From: Microbacteriaceae bacterium
Lineage (GTDB): Bacteria; Actinomycetota; Actinomycetes; Actinomycetales; Microbacteriaceae
Length of the DNA: 35,429 nt
Direction: 5' to 3'
Assembly (NCBI GenBank): GCA_025465035.1
Contig: JAODMH010000140.1
Location: 1 to 35,429 of the forward strand
The translations under genes were made by a program, and so were the position numbers. Positions 25,622 through 33,882 of this stretch are shown in pieces. Within the stretch, counting starts at the first letter, position 1. Each line of letters starts with the position of its first letter. The notes under the pieces were generated by a model, which saw only the letters and a list, made by a program, of their open reading frames with translations, had not been told where the DNA came from and did no database searches.

Positions 25622-26656
25622 ATGCGATACAAGAAAATCGCGGTCACAACCGCGCTGCTCGTCTCATCTCTGATCGTGCTCTCTGCCTGCAGCAGCTCAG
25701 CTCCCTCCGGCACCTCGACGTCAGCGAGCCCGCTCAGCATCTCCGCTCCGCTCAGCGGCCAACTCGGCGACAAGAGTTTCATGGACTCCGCGAACGACGG
25801 GCTCACCCGGGCGGCCAAGGAACTCGGCGTCAAGGTCAAGGTCGTCCAGGCCGGTGCGGATGACGCGCCCGCCTGGGAGCGCAATTTGACCGAGGCATCA
25901 TCGAGCGGCAATTACGGCCTCATAGTGACCGGTGGAACCGTCGTCGCGTCGACGCTGAAGAAGGTCGCGAAGCAGTTCCCCAACCAGAAGTACCTCATCT
26001 TCGACTCTCCGTCGGTCGGTAAGAACGTCACGGGAATCAGCTATGCGCAGAACGAGGGCGCGTTCCTCGTCGGTGCCCTCTCCGCGCTCATCACCGACAA
26101 CCCGGCCACCTTTCCCCGTGCGACCGGGAGCAAGAAGATCGGCGTCGCCGGTGGCATGGATATCCCGGTCATCCGTGACTTCATCGTCGGCTTCGAGCAG
26201 GGCGCGAAGGCCGTGGATCCGAACGTGACCGTCGACGTGCGCTTCATCAACGATTTTGCCAGCGCACAGAAGGGCTATGACGTTGCCACCGCCCAGTTCA
26301 AAGACGGTGCGGATGTCGTCTACCAGGTCGCGGGCGCAGCCGGTCTCGGCGTGCTCCAGGCTGCGGAAGACAGTGGGCGCTACGCGATCGGGACCGACTC
26401 CGATCAGAACGGAATCCACCCGGACTCCACCCCGGCCAGTGCCATCAAATCCGTGGGAAACACGGTCTACAACGGCATCAAGTCATTCCAGGCGGGCACG
26501 CTGAAGTTCGGGACCACCATCCCCGGCGACATCGCGAACAGCGGAGTCGGTATTGCATTCAATGACAAGCTCGTTCCCAAGGACATCCAGGACAAGGTGG
26601 ACGCTCTTCGCAAGCAGGTCGTGGATGGAACCATCAAGGTGAAGTCGGCGCTCTAG
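25622..26656 (+). CDS. BMP-family ABC transporter substrate-binding lipoprotein
   Basis: A 344-residue secreted lipoprotein: a Lys/Arg-rich start, a hydrophobic segment, and the lipobox LSAC with Cys23 as the lipid-modified residue, then a Ser/Thr-rich linker. The mature part is a PnrA/BMP (PF02608) fold: GDKSFMDSANDGLTRAAKELGVKVKVVQAG, GNYGLIVTGGTVVASTLKKVAKQFPNQKYLIFD, ISYAQNEGAFLVGALSALIT, and the C-terminal ADVVYQVAGAAGLGVLQAAEDSGRYAIGTDSDQNGIHPDS. Characterised members bind purine or other nucleosides; some bind related heterocycles. AAGGAG lies 10 bases before ATG 25622. It is followed by ATPase and two permease genes, making a complete importer. Confidence 0.92.
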   Translation: MRYKKIAVTTALLVSSLIVLSACSSSAPSGTSTSASPLSISAPLSGQLGDKSFMDSANDGLTRAAKELGVKVKVVQAGADDAPAWERNLTEASSSGNYGLIVTGGTVVASTLKKVAKQFPNQKYLIFDSPSVGKNVTGISYAQNEGAFLVGALSALITDNPATFPRATGSKKIGVAGGMDIPVIRDFIVGFEQGAKAVDPNVTVDVRFINDFASAQKGYDVATAQFKDGADVVYQVAGAAGLGVLQAAEDSGRYAIGTDSDQNGIHPDSTPASAIKSVGNTVYNGIKSFQAGTLKFGTTIPGDIANSGVGIAFNDKLVPKDIQDKVDALRKQVVDGTIKVKSAL

Positions 26657-26693
26657 TCGGCCCCCTCGCCCCGTTCTCGCCGAAGGAAGTCTC

Positions 26694-28202
26694 ATGGATC
26701 AACCATTGCTCGCCCTCAAGGGAATCGTGAAGACGTTCGGTCCCATGACCGCCGTCGACTCGGTCGACCTCGAGATCCGCGCGGGTCGCATCCATGCGCT
26801 GCTCGGCGAGAACGGTGCCGGGAAATCGACCCTGATGAACTGCCTGTTCGGCCTCCTGCGGCCGGACAGCGGGTCGATCGAGATCGAGGGCGTCGCCGTG
26901 GAGGTGACATCGCCGAAGAAAGCACTCGAACTGGGCATCGGCATGGTACACCAGCATTTCAAGCTCGTTCCCTCGCTCACCGTCGCCCAGAACGTCGCGC
27001 TCGGTCGTGAACCGCACTCCGGCCCATTCGTGAAGACGAAGGAGGCCGAGGCGACCGTCGAACGGTTGTCTCGTGAATACGGCCTCGACGTCGACCCACG
27101 ATCCAGAGTTCGCTCGCTGTCGGTCGGTGCCCAGCAGCGGGTCGAGATCCTGCGGGCGCTCGCACAGGATGTGCGCATCCTCGTCCTCGACGAGCCGACC
27201 GCGGTGCTCACGCCCGCAGAGACCGAGCGGTTCTTCGAGGTCATCAAGGGCTTCGCCGCGCGTGGACTCGCGGTGATCCTGATCAGCCATCACCTCTCCG
27301 AGGTGCGCCGGGTCGCCGACGAGGTGACGGTGCTTCGCCAGGGACGCCGGGTAGCGCACTCGGCGATCGAAGAGGTTACCAACACCCAACTCGCCGAACT
27401 CATTATCGGCAGGGCGCAACCGATCGTCAGCGAGGTCGAGCGGGGAACGCCGGGTGAGACGCGGCTGTCGATCGACGGCCTCGACGTGAGAGACGGCCGC
27501 GGACTGGAGATCGTGCACGCCGTCTCGTTCACCGTCCGGGCGGGTGAGATCGTCGGCGTGCTCGGCATCGCCGGGAACGGTCAGACGGAGATGGTGGAGG
27601 CGATTACCGGTCTGCGTCGGCCCGCCTCGGGAAGCGTGGTCATCAACGGCATCGAGACCGCAGGCGAGCATACCGGTCTCGTTCGGCGTGCCGGGCTCGG
27701 TCACGTTCCGGAAGATCGGAACGGACGCGGGCTCGCCGGCTACTGGTCGGTGCAGGACAACATCTCCATCGGTTACCTCGACACCCCGGAGGTCGGCGGA
27801 CGCCTCACGAGCCGCGCGCGAATGGGAGCACTCGCCAGAAGGCTCATGATCGACTTCGATGTGCGAGCGAACTCTCCCCAGCAGCAGGCGAGGCGGCTGT
27901 CGGGCGGAAACGCGCAGAAGATGGTGCTCGCCCGCGAGCTTTCGCGAAAGCCGGATGTCGTGGTGTGCGCGGAGCCGACTCGAGGTCTCGATATCGCTGC
28001 GACAGCGGCGGTACGCTCGCGACTCGTCGAGGCAAGGGACCTCGGTGCCGCCGTACTTCTGGTCTCGAGTGAGATCGATGAAGTGACCCAGATCGCCGAT
28101 CGCGTGCTTGTGATCTCATCCGGTCGTATCGTCGCGGAATTCGATGACCATCGGCCCACCGAGGCCGAGGTCGGCAGGGCGATGCTGGGAGGGCACGAAT
28201 GA
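26694..28202 (+). CDS. ABC transporter ATP-binding protein (tandem ATPase, nucleoside/BMP type)
   Basis: A 502-residue protein with two ABC domains. The first has a canonical Walker A (GENGAGKST, 38-46), signature RSLSVGAQQRVEILRAL and Walker B ILVLDEPTAVL. The second has a degenerate Walker A (GIAGNGQTEM) but an intact signature LSGGNAQKMVLARELSRKPD and VVCAEPTRGLD. This one-chain, partly degenerate pair is typical of YufO/NupO-type ATPases serving BMP binding proteins. GAAGGAAG precedes ATG 26694. The stop overlaps the first permease by 4 bases. Confidence 0.92.
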   Translation: MDQPLLALKGIVKTFGPMTAVDSVDLEIRAGRIHALLGENGAGKSTLMNCLFGLLRPDSGSIEIEGVAVEVTSPKKALELGIGMVHQHFKLVPSLTVAQNVALGREPHSGPFVKTKEAEATVERLSREYGLDVDPRSRVRSLSVGAQQRVEILRALAQDVRILVLDEPTAVLTPAETERFFEVIKGFAARGLAVILISHHLSEVRRVADEVTVLRQGRRVAHSAIEEVTNTQLAELIIGRAQPIVSEVERGTPGETRLSIDGLDVRDGRGLEIVHAVSFTVRAGEIVGVLGIAGNGQTEMVEAITGLRRPASGSVVINGIETAGEHTGLVRRAGLGHVPEDRNGRGLAGYWSVQDNISIGYLDTPEVGGRLTSRARMGALARRLMIDFDVRANSPQQQARRLSGGNAQKMVLARELSRKPDVVVCAEPTRGLDIAATAAVRSRLVEARDLGAAVLLVSSEIDEVTQIADRVLVISSGRIVAEFDDHRPTEAEVGRAMLGGHE

Positions 28203-29281
28203 CCGAGCCACAGGATTCCGAAACCGCAACGGCTGCCCGCTCCTTTCCCGGACTGGTCGCGACTGCGAGGCGAGTGGTACCGCTCGGACTCTTCCAATCC
28301 ATGGTGGCAATCGTCCTCGGCATTGTCATCTGTTTCGTGATCATGCTCTTCGCTACGGCGGATCCGCTCGTTGCGTTCCAGGCGTTCACGCTCGGTACCT
28401 TCCGCAACGCGTACTCGATCGGCAGCATGATCGCGATTGCGAGCATTCTCGCCGTGACGGCCTTCGCCTCCACTGTCGCGTTCCGCGCTGGCGCCTTCAA
28501 CATCGGCACGGAGGGCCAGCTGGTGCTCGGCGGGCTCACCGCGGCGATCATCGCGGAGAAGCTTCCCGGGCCGGGGGGCCTCGTCCAGGTCATCGCACTT
28601 CTGGGTGCCATGGCGGCGGGTGCGCTCTGGATAGCCATCCCCACCGTACTGCGCGTTCGTTACCGGACCAACGAGATTCTCACCACCCTCATGGCGAACT
28701 ACATCGCCGCGGATCTCGCGCTCTTCCTGGTGAATCAGTATTTTCGCGACAAGGGATCGGGGGCCGTGGAGACGCCGCCGCTCGACGAATCGCGATGGCT
28801 GTTGCAGATCCTGCCACCCTCCGCGGCCAACATCGGTGTCGTCGTGGCCCTCGTTCTCGCCGGTGTTCTCTGGCTGTGGTTCGACCGCACGAGAGCGGGC
28901 AAGCGGGCAGAGGTGTCTGGGCTGCAGCCCGCCTTCGCCGAATACCTCGGTATCCACTCGGTCTCGTACCTGCGCAACTCGATGCTCATCAGCGGGGCGC
29001 TGGCTGGTCTCGGGGGCGGTCTCGCCATCCTGGGTATCTCGCACGCTTACATCGACGGGTTCTCACCGCAATACGGTTTTCTCGGAATCACCGTCGCTCT
29101 CATCGGCAGGCTTCGGCCCGTGGGGGTGCTGGTCTCGGCCCTGCTCTACGCCTCACTCATCACTGGCGCCACCGCCATGCAGGCTGTGTCGGACGTGCCG
29201 TACTCCCTCGTATTTGTGCTGCAGGGGATCTTGATCCTGCTCATCACGAGCCAGCGCATCGGCGGAAGGAGAACGGCATGA
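28199..29281 (+). CDS. ABC transporter permease (BMP/nucleoside type, subunit 1)
   Basis: A 360-residue inner-membrane permease with about nine predicted helices after a roughly 35-residue cytoplasmic N-terminus. The family motif FRAGAFNIGTEGQLVLGGL (about residues 98-116) and the loop RTRAGKRAEVSGLQPAFAEYLGI, contacting the ATPase, identify the YufP/NupP-like BPD_transp_2 family (PF02653). ATGA overlaps link it to the genes on both sides. It should form the transmembrane heterodimer with the next gene product. Confidence 0.9.
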   Translation: MTEPQDSETATAARSFPGLVATARRVVPLGLFQSMVAIVLGIVICFVIMLFATADPLVAFQAFTLGTFRNAYSIGSMIAIASILAVTAFASTVAFRAGAFNIGTEGQLVLGGLTAAIIAEKLPGPGGLVQVIALLGAMAAGALWIAIPTVLRVRYRTNEILTTLMANYIAADLALFLVNQYFRDKGSGAVETPPLDESRWLLQILPPSAANIGVVVALVLAGVLWLWFDRTRAGKRAEVSGLQPAFAEYLGIHSVSYLRNSMLISGALAGLGGGLAILGISHAYIDGFSPQYGFLGITVALIGRLRPVGVLVSALLYASLITGATAMQAVSDVPYSLVFVLQGILILLITSQRIGGRRTA

Positions 29282-30222
29282 GCGCACTCGGGGACTTTCT
29301 CTCCCTCGCACTGTCGAGCATGATCCCGATCCTGGTGACAGCGATCGGCGGGATGTTCGCGGAGCGCGCCAGGGCCACCAATATCGCTCTCGACGGCACG
29401 ATGCTCATCTCGGCGCTGGGAGCGATCATCGTCGGAGCAGCCACCGGCAACCCCTGGCTCGGTCTGCTCGCGGGCGTCATATCAGGAATCGCATATGCGG
29501 CGATTCTGGCGTTCGCCGCCTTCGTGTTGCGTTGCGACCTGCTCATCGCCGGTATTGCCGCGAACCTGCTCGCCACCGGCGTCACGCTTCTGGTCGTGCA
29601 GAACGTGCTCAAGTCGACGGGAACCTATGCCCCGGCCAACGTACCGCTGATCCCGCGGGTGTCGCTCGGCTTTATTGGCAAGATCCCGGTGATCGGTCCG
29701 GCCCTCAGCGACCAGAGTGCCCTCTTCTACGTCGTCGTCGTGGTGACAATTCTCGGCGCGCTGGTGCTCAATCGCACCCGGTTCGGAGTGCACGTGAAGG
29801 CCGTCGGCGAGTCGGAGGAAGCGGCTGAGGCGGCCGGTCTCAAGCCGATCCTCACCCGCACAGTGACGCTGCTCATCAGCGGCGCGGCCGCGGGCATCGG
29901 CGGCACCTACCTGTCGCTCAGCTCCGTCGCTTCGTTCAATTCCGATCTCACGGGTGGTTTGGGCTTCATCGCGTTCGCCGCAGTCATCTTCGGGCGTGCC
30001 ACCCCACTCGGCACCATCCTCGCCTCGGTGCTCTTCGGCATCGCGACAGCCGCCTCGATTCAGCTGCAGGGCAGCGGCGTCATCGACCCGCAGCTGCTGC
30101 ACTCCCTGCCATACGTCGCGACCGTTCTCGCCCTCGCGGTGCAGTCGATCCGCCGACACCGCCTGAACAGGTTCGACGTGACCGATACGTCGTTCCTTCC
30201 CGCCATCATCCCCCGAGGTTAA
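29278..30222 (+). CDS. ABC transporter permease (BMP/nucleoside type, subunit 2)
   Basis: A 314-residue permease with about eight hydrophobic helices. ERARATNIALDGTMLISALGAI near the N-terminus is the family's NI-[AG]-x-[DE]-G motif, and LNRTRFGVHVKAVGESEEAAEAAGLKP is the ATPase-coupling loop. GGLGFIAFAAVIFGRATPLGTILASVLFGIA is the conserved C-terminal region of YufQ/NupQ-like proteins. ATG 29278 overlaps the previous stop. A much longer in-frame opening upstream overlaps the first permease and is rejected. Confidence 0.9.
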   Translation: MSALGDFLSLALSSMIPILVTAIGGMFAERARATNIALDGTMLISALGAIIVGAATGNPWLGLLAGVISGIAYAAILAFAAFVLRCDLLIAGIAANLLATGVTLLVVQNVLKSTGTYAPANVPLIPRVSLGFIGKIPVIGPALSDQSALFYVVVVVTILGALVLNRTRFGVHVKAVGESEEAAEAAGLKPILTRTVTLLISGAAAGIGGTYLSLSSVASFNSDLTGGLGFIAFAAVIFGRATPLGTILASVLFGIATAASIQLQGSGVIDPQLLHSLPYVATVLALAVQSIRRHRLNRFDVTDTSFLPAIIPRG

Positions 30223-30231
30223 GGACCGCTG

Positions 30232-31191
30232 ATGACCCCTCCCGTTCCCGTTCTCGTTGACTGCGACACCGGCGTCGACGATGCGATGGCGCTGCTGTAC
30301 CTGCTAGCACGCGACGACATCGATGTCGTCGGCATAACCACCGTATTCGGCAACAACACCGCGGCACAGTGTGCCCACAACACCCTGCGCGTGCTCGAAC
30401 TCGTCGGCCGCCGGGACATCCCCGTCGCGGTCGGAGCCGAACGGCCTCTCGTTGGCGAGGTCACCTATCTCGCCACGCACGTCCACGGCAATGACGGACT
30501 CGGCGACTCCGGTCTGCCCATGGAGGTCTCGACGGCGGTGAGCGACCTGAGCGCCGTGGAGCTCATCGACCGGCTTTCGTTCGAGCACGCCGGTCGCCTG
30601 CGAATCCTTGCGGTCGCCCCGCTCACCAATATCGCCCGCGCCCTGGAAACCATCCCGGACCTCACCGACCGGATCGTGGACATCGTCATCATGGGAGGGG
30701 CAGCGGATGTCGCGGGCAATCAGTCACCGGCGGCGGAGGCCAACATCATCCACGATCCGGAGGCGGCCCAACTCGTGATCTCCGCCGCATGGCCGACCAC
30801 GCTCGTGCCGCTCGACGTGACGATGGTGGAAGTGCTCACCGAGAGACACCGATCGATGCTCATCGCCGCGGATACTCCGGTGAGCCGGTTCGTCGCGGCG
30901 ACCACCGACTTCTACTTCGAGCGGTATGGCATGGACTCCTACGGGGTGCGATGCTCGCCATGCCATGACGCAGTCGCCGCCGCCGTCCTCACAGGTGAGG
31001 TGGTACCGAGCGTTTTCCCGGTCATCGACGTGCAGGTCGACTGCACCGATGGCCCGGGTCGAGGCGCGACGATCTGCGACACCCGCGGCCGCTATCGCGG
31101 CTTTCCCTCCATGCCGGAGGGCAACTGCCGGGTGGCGCTCGTCACCGACGGCACCTTCCCCGACCTCCTCATCGCCGCGCTCGGCGCCTGA
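30232..31191 (+). CDS. Inosine-uridine-preferring nucleoside hydrolase family protein
   Basis: A 319-residue cytoplasmic N-ribohydrolase. The calcium-binding, ribose-holding motif is VLVDCDTGVDDAMAL (Asp10, Asp12, Asp16, Asp17). GVGITTVFGN-type, NDGLGDSG, ILAVAPLTNIARAL, VIMGGAADVAGNQSPAAEANIIHDPEAA and the C-terminal CSPCHDAVAAAVL with the active-site His-Asp are all in place. The enzyme splits a nucleoside to ribose plus base. Directly downstream of a nucleoside-class importer (9-base gap after the second permease), it most likely acts on the imported compound. The specific base is not predictable. Confidence 0.9.
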   Translation: MTPPVPVLVDCDTGVDDAMALLYLLARDDIDVVGITTVFGNNTAAQCAHNTLRVLELVGRRDIPVAVGAERPLVGEVTYLATHVHGNDGLGDSGLPMEVSTAVSDLSAVELIDRLSFEHAGRLRILAVAPLTNIARALETIPDLTDRIVDIVIMGGAADVAGNQSPAAEANIIHDPEAAQLVISAAWPTTLVPLDVTMVEVLTERHRSMLIAADTPVSRFVAATTDFYFERYGMDSYGVRCSPCHDAVAAAVLTGEVVPSVFPVIDVQVDCTDGPGRGATICDTRGRYRGFPSMPEGNCRVALVTDGTFPDLLIAALGA

Positions 31192-31219
31192 CGCCGAATC
31201 ACCACGAAAGGAACACACC

Positions 31220-31801
31220 ATGCTCGAGGACTACACGGTCCGAAAATGGGTAAGCCATGTCGAAGAGGTCTGGCACGACGGTGGAGAGCCGCTCGACCAA
31301 CCGCTCATCAAGGCGGCCGTCGGGGTCGTGATCGCCAATCCATTTGCCGGGACGTGGGTAGAGGACCTCTCGCCGCTCACCGCCCCGAGCGCCGCGCTCG
31401 GCACCGAACTGGGAACCCGAGCAGTCGCGCTACTCGGTGGGCGACCGGTGCAGAGCTACGGCAAGGGCGGAATCGCCGGTGTCGACGGAGAACAGGAGCA
31501 CGTCGTGGCGTGCGTGACCACCATCTTCGGCGACGCGTTCCGGGACGCCGTGGGCGGGGGTCAGGCGTGGATCTCCTCGGTCACCAAATCGGGCTCCGCG
31601 GGGACATCCATCGACATCCCCCTTGCTCACAAGGATGCACTCTACGTGCGGGCGAACTACGACGGGATCACCCTCGCCGCCCCGGACGGGCCCAAGCCCC
31701 GTGAGCTGTTCATCGTCGTCGCCGTCGCCACGCGCGGACGCGTCCACGAACGCGTTGGTGGGCTGAAGGCCTCGGACATCACCGGCGGCGGACTGTGGTG
31801 A
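31220..31801 (+). CDS. DUF1185 / 'amino acid synthesis' family protein (PF06684)
   Basis: A 193-residue soluble protein recognised by YTVRKWVSHVEEVWHDGGEPLDQPLIKAAVGVVIANPFAGTWVEDLSPL, by LGTRAVALLGGRPVQSYGKGGIAGVDGEQEHVVA, and by the C-terminal SGSAGTSIDIPLAHKDALYVRANYDGITLA and RVGGLKASDI. Known structures of this family show a chorismate-mutase-like trimeric fold, and a role in amino-acid metabolism has been suggested; no reaction is established to my knowledge. AAAGGA lies 7 bases before ATG 31220. It sits between nucleoside hydrolase and SDR genes, and its TGA overlaps the next start. I infer an enzyme acting on the released cyclic moiety. Confidence 0.85.
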   Translation: MLEDYTVRKWVSHVEEVWHDGGEPLDQPLIKAAVGVVIANPFAGTWVEDLSPLTAPSAALGTELGTRAVALLGGRPVQSYGKGGIAGVDGEQEHVVACVTTIFGDAFRDAVGGGQAWISSVTKSGSAGTSIDIPLAHKDALYVRANYDGITLAAPDGPKPRELFIVVAVATRGRVHERVGGLKASDITGGGLW

Positions 31802-32613
31802 CGATGCCCGCCGGCAGGCTTGGCGGCCGTACGGCCGTCGTGACGGGAGCCGCGTCCGGCCTCGGTCGCGCGATCGCCATGCGATTTGCTCGCGAAGGCG
31901 CGACCGTCATAGTCAGCGATCTGCAGCCGGAGCCCATCGGAACTCGTGCCGACGAACTGCCGACCGTAGACGTGATCGATCGGGCCGGAGGTTCCGCGGT
32001 ATTCGTTCGCGCCGACGTGCGGCAGCCAGAGCAGGTTGATGCGCTAGTCACGCGGGCGACTGCAATAACGGGTCGACTGGATATCGTCGTCAACAATGCA
32101 GGCCTCTTCGGCCTCTCGCCGCTGCTGGAGACGACGGAGGAAAAGTGGGACGCCGATCTGGCTCTCAACCTGCGCTCGCAGTTCCTGATGTGCAAACGCG
32201 CGATCGCGCAGATGATCACCCAGGACGCGGTGGACGAGGTGCGGGGCCGCATCGTCAACATCTCGTCGCAGCTCGGCATGACGGCTGCACCCGGCGCGAC
32301 CACTTACGGGGTCGCCAAGGCAGGAGTCGCTCAGCTCACCCGTCAGCTCGCCGTCGATTTCGCGGCCGATGGCATCATCGTGAACGCGATCGCCCCCGGG
32401 AGGATCATCACGGGGACCCAGGCCGCCGAGCGGGAGTACCTCGCGACGGGCGCCACCGACGAGGCAACTCGCTTCTCGCTCAGCCGCACACCGTTTCCCC
32501 GACTGGGTCGGCCGGAAGACGTCGCCGGTGCCGCCCTATTCCTCGCCTCAGACGATTGCACGTTCATCTCCGGCCACAACCTCATGGTTGACGGCGGCTG
32601 GCTCGCGTACTGA
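31798..32613 (+). CDS. SDR-family NAD(P)-dependent oxidoreductase (first of a pair)
   Basis: A 271-residue classical short-chain dehydrogenase. The cofactor motif is TGAASGLG in VVTGAASGLGRAIA, with Asp in VIVSDLQPE after strand 2, favouring NAD. NNAG, catalytic Ser in VNISSQLGM, and Tyr-x3-Lys in TTYGVAKAG are present, and the C-terminus is GHNLMVDGGW. An insertion (about residues 55-65) reads ELPTVDVIDRAGG. GTG 31798 is chosen for its GTGA overlap with the preceding stop; ATG 31804 is equally possible. The substrate, presumably an alcohol or sugar hydroxyl produced in the pathway, is unknown. Confidence 0.87.
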   Translation: MTMPAGRLGGRTAVVTGAASGLGRAIAMRFAREGATVIVSDLQPEPIGTRADELPTVDVIDRAGGSAVFVRADVRQPEQVDALVTRATAITGRLDIVVNNAGLFGLSPLLETTEEKWDADLALNLRSQFLMCKRAIAQMITQDAVDEVRGRIVNISSQLGMTAAPGATTYGVAKAGVAQLTRQLAVDFAADGIIVNAIAPGRIITGTQAAEREYLATGATDEATRFSLSRTPFPRLGRPEDVAGAALFLASDDCTFISGHNLMVDGGWLAY

Positions 32614-32655
32614 TCGTGTCTACGTCATCCCGGTCTCATGAAAGGCAGAGCAACC

Positions 32656-33429
32656 ATGTTCAGACTCGATAACCGCGTCGCCGTCATCACCGGAGCCGCT
32701 TCCGGAATCGGCGCGGCCACCGCGCAACTCTTCGCCGAGATGGGCGCCGACCTCGTGCTCGGCACCCACTCGGCCGACGACCATGACATCGAGTCGGTTC
32801 GCGCCTCAATCGTGAGACTGGGTCGGCGCGTGACAGTGGTCGACGTCGACGTGCGCAAGGAAGAGGACGTGAATCGCCTTGTCGATGCCGCCGCGGACGA
32901 GTACGGCAGGATCGACGTCGTGATCGCCAATGCCGCGATCGCGCGTCGCAAGGAGTCCTCGATTCTCTCGGACATCGAATGGAACGACACGCTCGACGTG
33001 AATCTCGCCGGCGTCTGGCGCACGTTCCGCGCCGCCATCCCGCTCATGAGAGAGGCTGGCTATGGGCGGCTGCTCGCGACCGCGTCGACAGCGGGAGCAT
33101 TCGAGGCGTGGCAGGAGCACGCGCACTACTCGGCGGCGAAGGCTGGAATCACCGGACTCGTGCGCTCCCTGGCGGCCGAACTCGGCCCGGACGGAATCAC
33201 CGTGAACGCAATCGCCCCCGGCATTATCGAGACCCCACAAACCCTGGACGCCGTGAACTCGCTCGGCGCGGAAGGCGTCGGCGAGACGGGGAGGACTCAG
33301 CCCATCCGTCGTGTTGGCGTGCCGCTCGATATCGCGAAGGGCTTCCTGTTTCTCGGCAGCGAGGACACCTCCTTCATTACCGGCCAGACGATGATCATCG
33401 ACGGCGGACGAATGCTCGTGCGAGGTTAG
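32656..33429 (+). CDS. SDR-family NAD(P)-dependent oxidoreductase (second of a pair)
   Basis: A 257-residue classical short-chain dehydrogenase. VITGAASGIGAATA is the cofactor loop. Catalytic Ser is in ATASTAGAF, Tyr-x3-Lys in HYSAAKAG, and the C-terminus is TGQTMIIDGGRMLVRG. The usual NNAG reads IANAAIA, a tolerated variant. ATG 32656 is preferred because GAAAGG lies 10 bases upstream; ATG 32638 has no ribosome binding site. It is similar to but clearly not a recent copy of the upstream SDR. It is the last gene of the rightward operon, ending 3 bases from the stop of convergent glbO. Confidence 0.87.
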   Translation: MFRLDNRVAVITGAASGIGAATAQLFAEMGADLVLGTHSADDHDIESVRASIVRLGRRVTVVDVDVRKEEDVNRLVDAAADEYGRIDVVIANAAIARRKESSILSDIEWNDTLDVNLAGVWRTFRAAIPLMREAGYGRLLATASTAGAFEAWQEHAHYSAAKAGITGLVRSLAAELGPDGITVNAIAPGIIETPQTLDAVNSLGAEGVGETGRTQPIRRVGVPLDIAKGFLFLGSEDTSFITGQTMIIDGGRMLVRG

Positions 33430-33432
33430 CCG

Positions 33433-33882
33433 CTACTCCTCGAAGCTGTTCACCATCGCGTGGGCGGCGCGGTCGAGGTATCCCCAGAGGGTCGCGTCGT
33501 CCAGCGGGGAGAGTCCGAGGCTGTCGACCGCCGATCGCATGTGGGAGAGCCAGCGGTCGCGGGCATCCGGATTGACCGTGAATGGCAGGTGCCTCATCCG
33601 GAGGCGTGGGTGACCGCGCTGCTCGGAATAGGTGCTCGGACCACCCCAGTACTGTTCGAGGAAGCCGGTGAGCCGCTGGATCGCGCCCTCGAGATCCTCG
33701 GCGGGATACATTGGCCGCAGCACGGGATCCGACTCGATGCCCACATAGAAGCGGCGCACGAGTTTCTCGAAGGTCGGCCTGCCGCCGACCTTCTCGTAGA
33801 AATTGCCCGTCGCCGCTTCGCCATGCTCGCTGATGCGGAGCGTGATCGGGTTCACCCTGCGCTGTGGTCTGTCGTCGCTCAT
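33433..33882 (-). CDS. glbO: Group II truncated haemoglobin (trHbO)
   Basis: A 149-residue 2-on-2 globin. FYEKVGGRPTFEKLVRRFYVGIESDPVLRPMYPAEDLEGA and FLEQYWGGPSTYSEQRGHPRLRMRHLPF closely follow M. tuberculosis GlbO. The proximal haem ligand is His98 (RMRH). Distal-side residues Tyr46 (B10), Tyr59 (CD1) and Trp111 (G8) are all kept, which in the family gives tight O2 binding and peroxide/NO chemistry. Compared with mycobacterial GlbO it has an N-terminal extension of about 23 residues (MSDDRPQRRVNPITLRISEH). The ATG overlaps the stop of the upstream MscS-type gene by 4 bases, so the two are co-translated. Confidence 0.92.
   Translation of the reverse strand: MSDDRPQRRVNPITLRISEHGEAATGNFYEKVGGRPTFEKLVRRFYVGIESDPVLRPMYPAEDLEGAIQRLTGFLEQYWGGPSTYSEQRGHPRLRMRHLPFTVNPDARDRWLSHMRSAVDSLGLSPLDDATLWGYLDRAAHAMVNSFEE

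Noticed and set aside
28144-29277. In-frame upstream extension of the second permease
   Set aside because: It overlaps the whole first permease gene in another frame. The upstream part is Arg-rich nonsense, and the ATGA-coupled ATG at 29278 begins the conserved protein.
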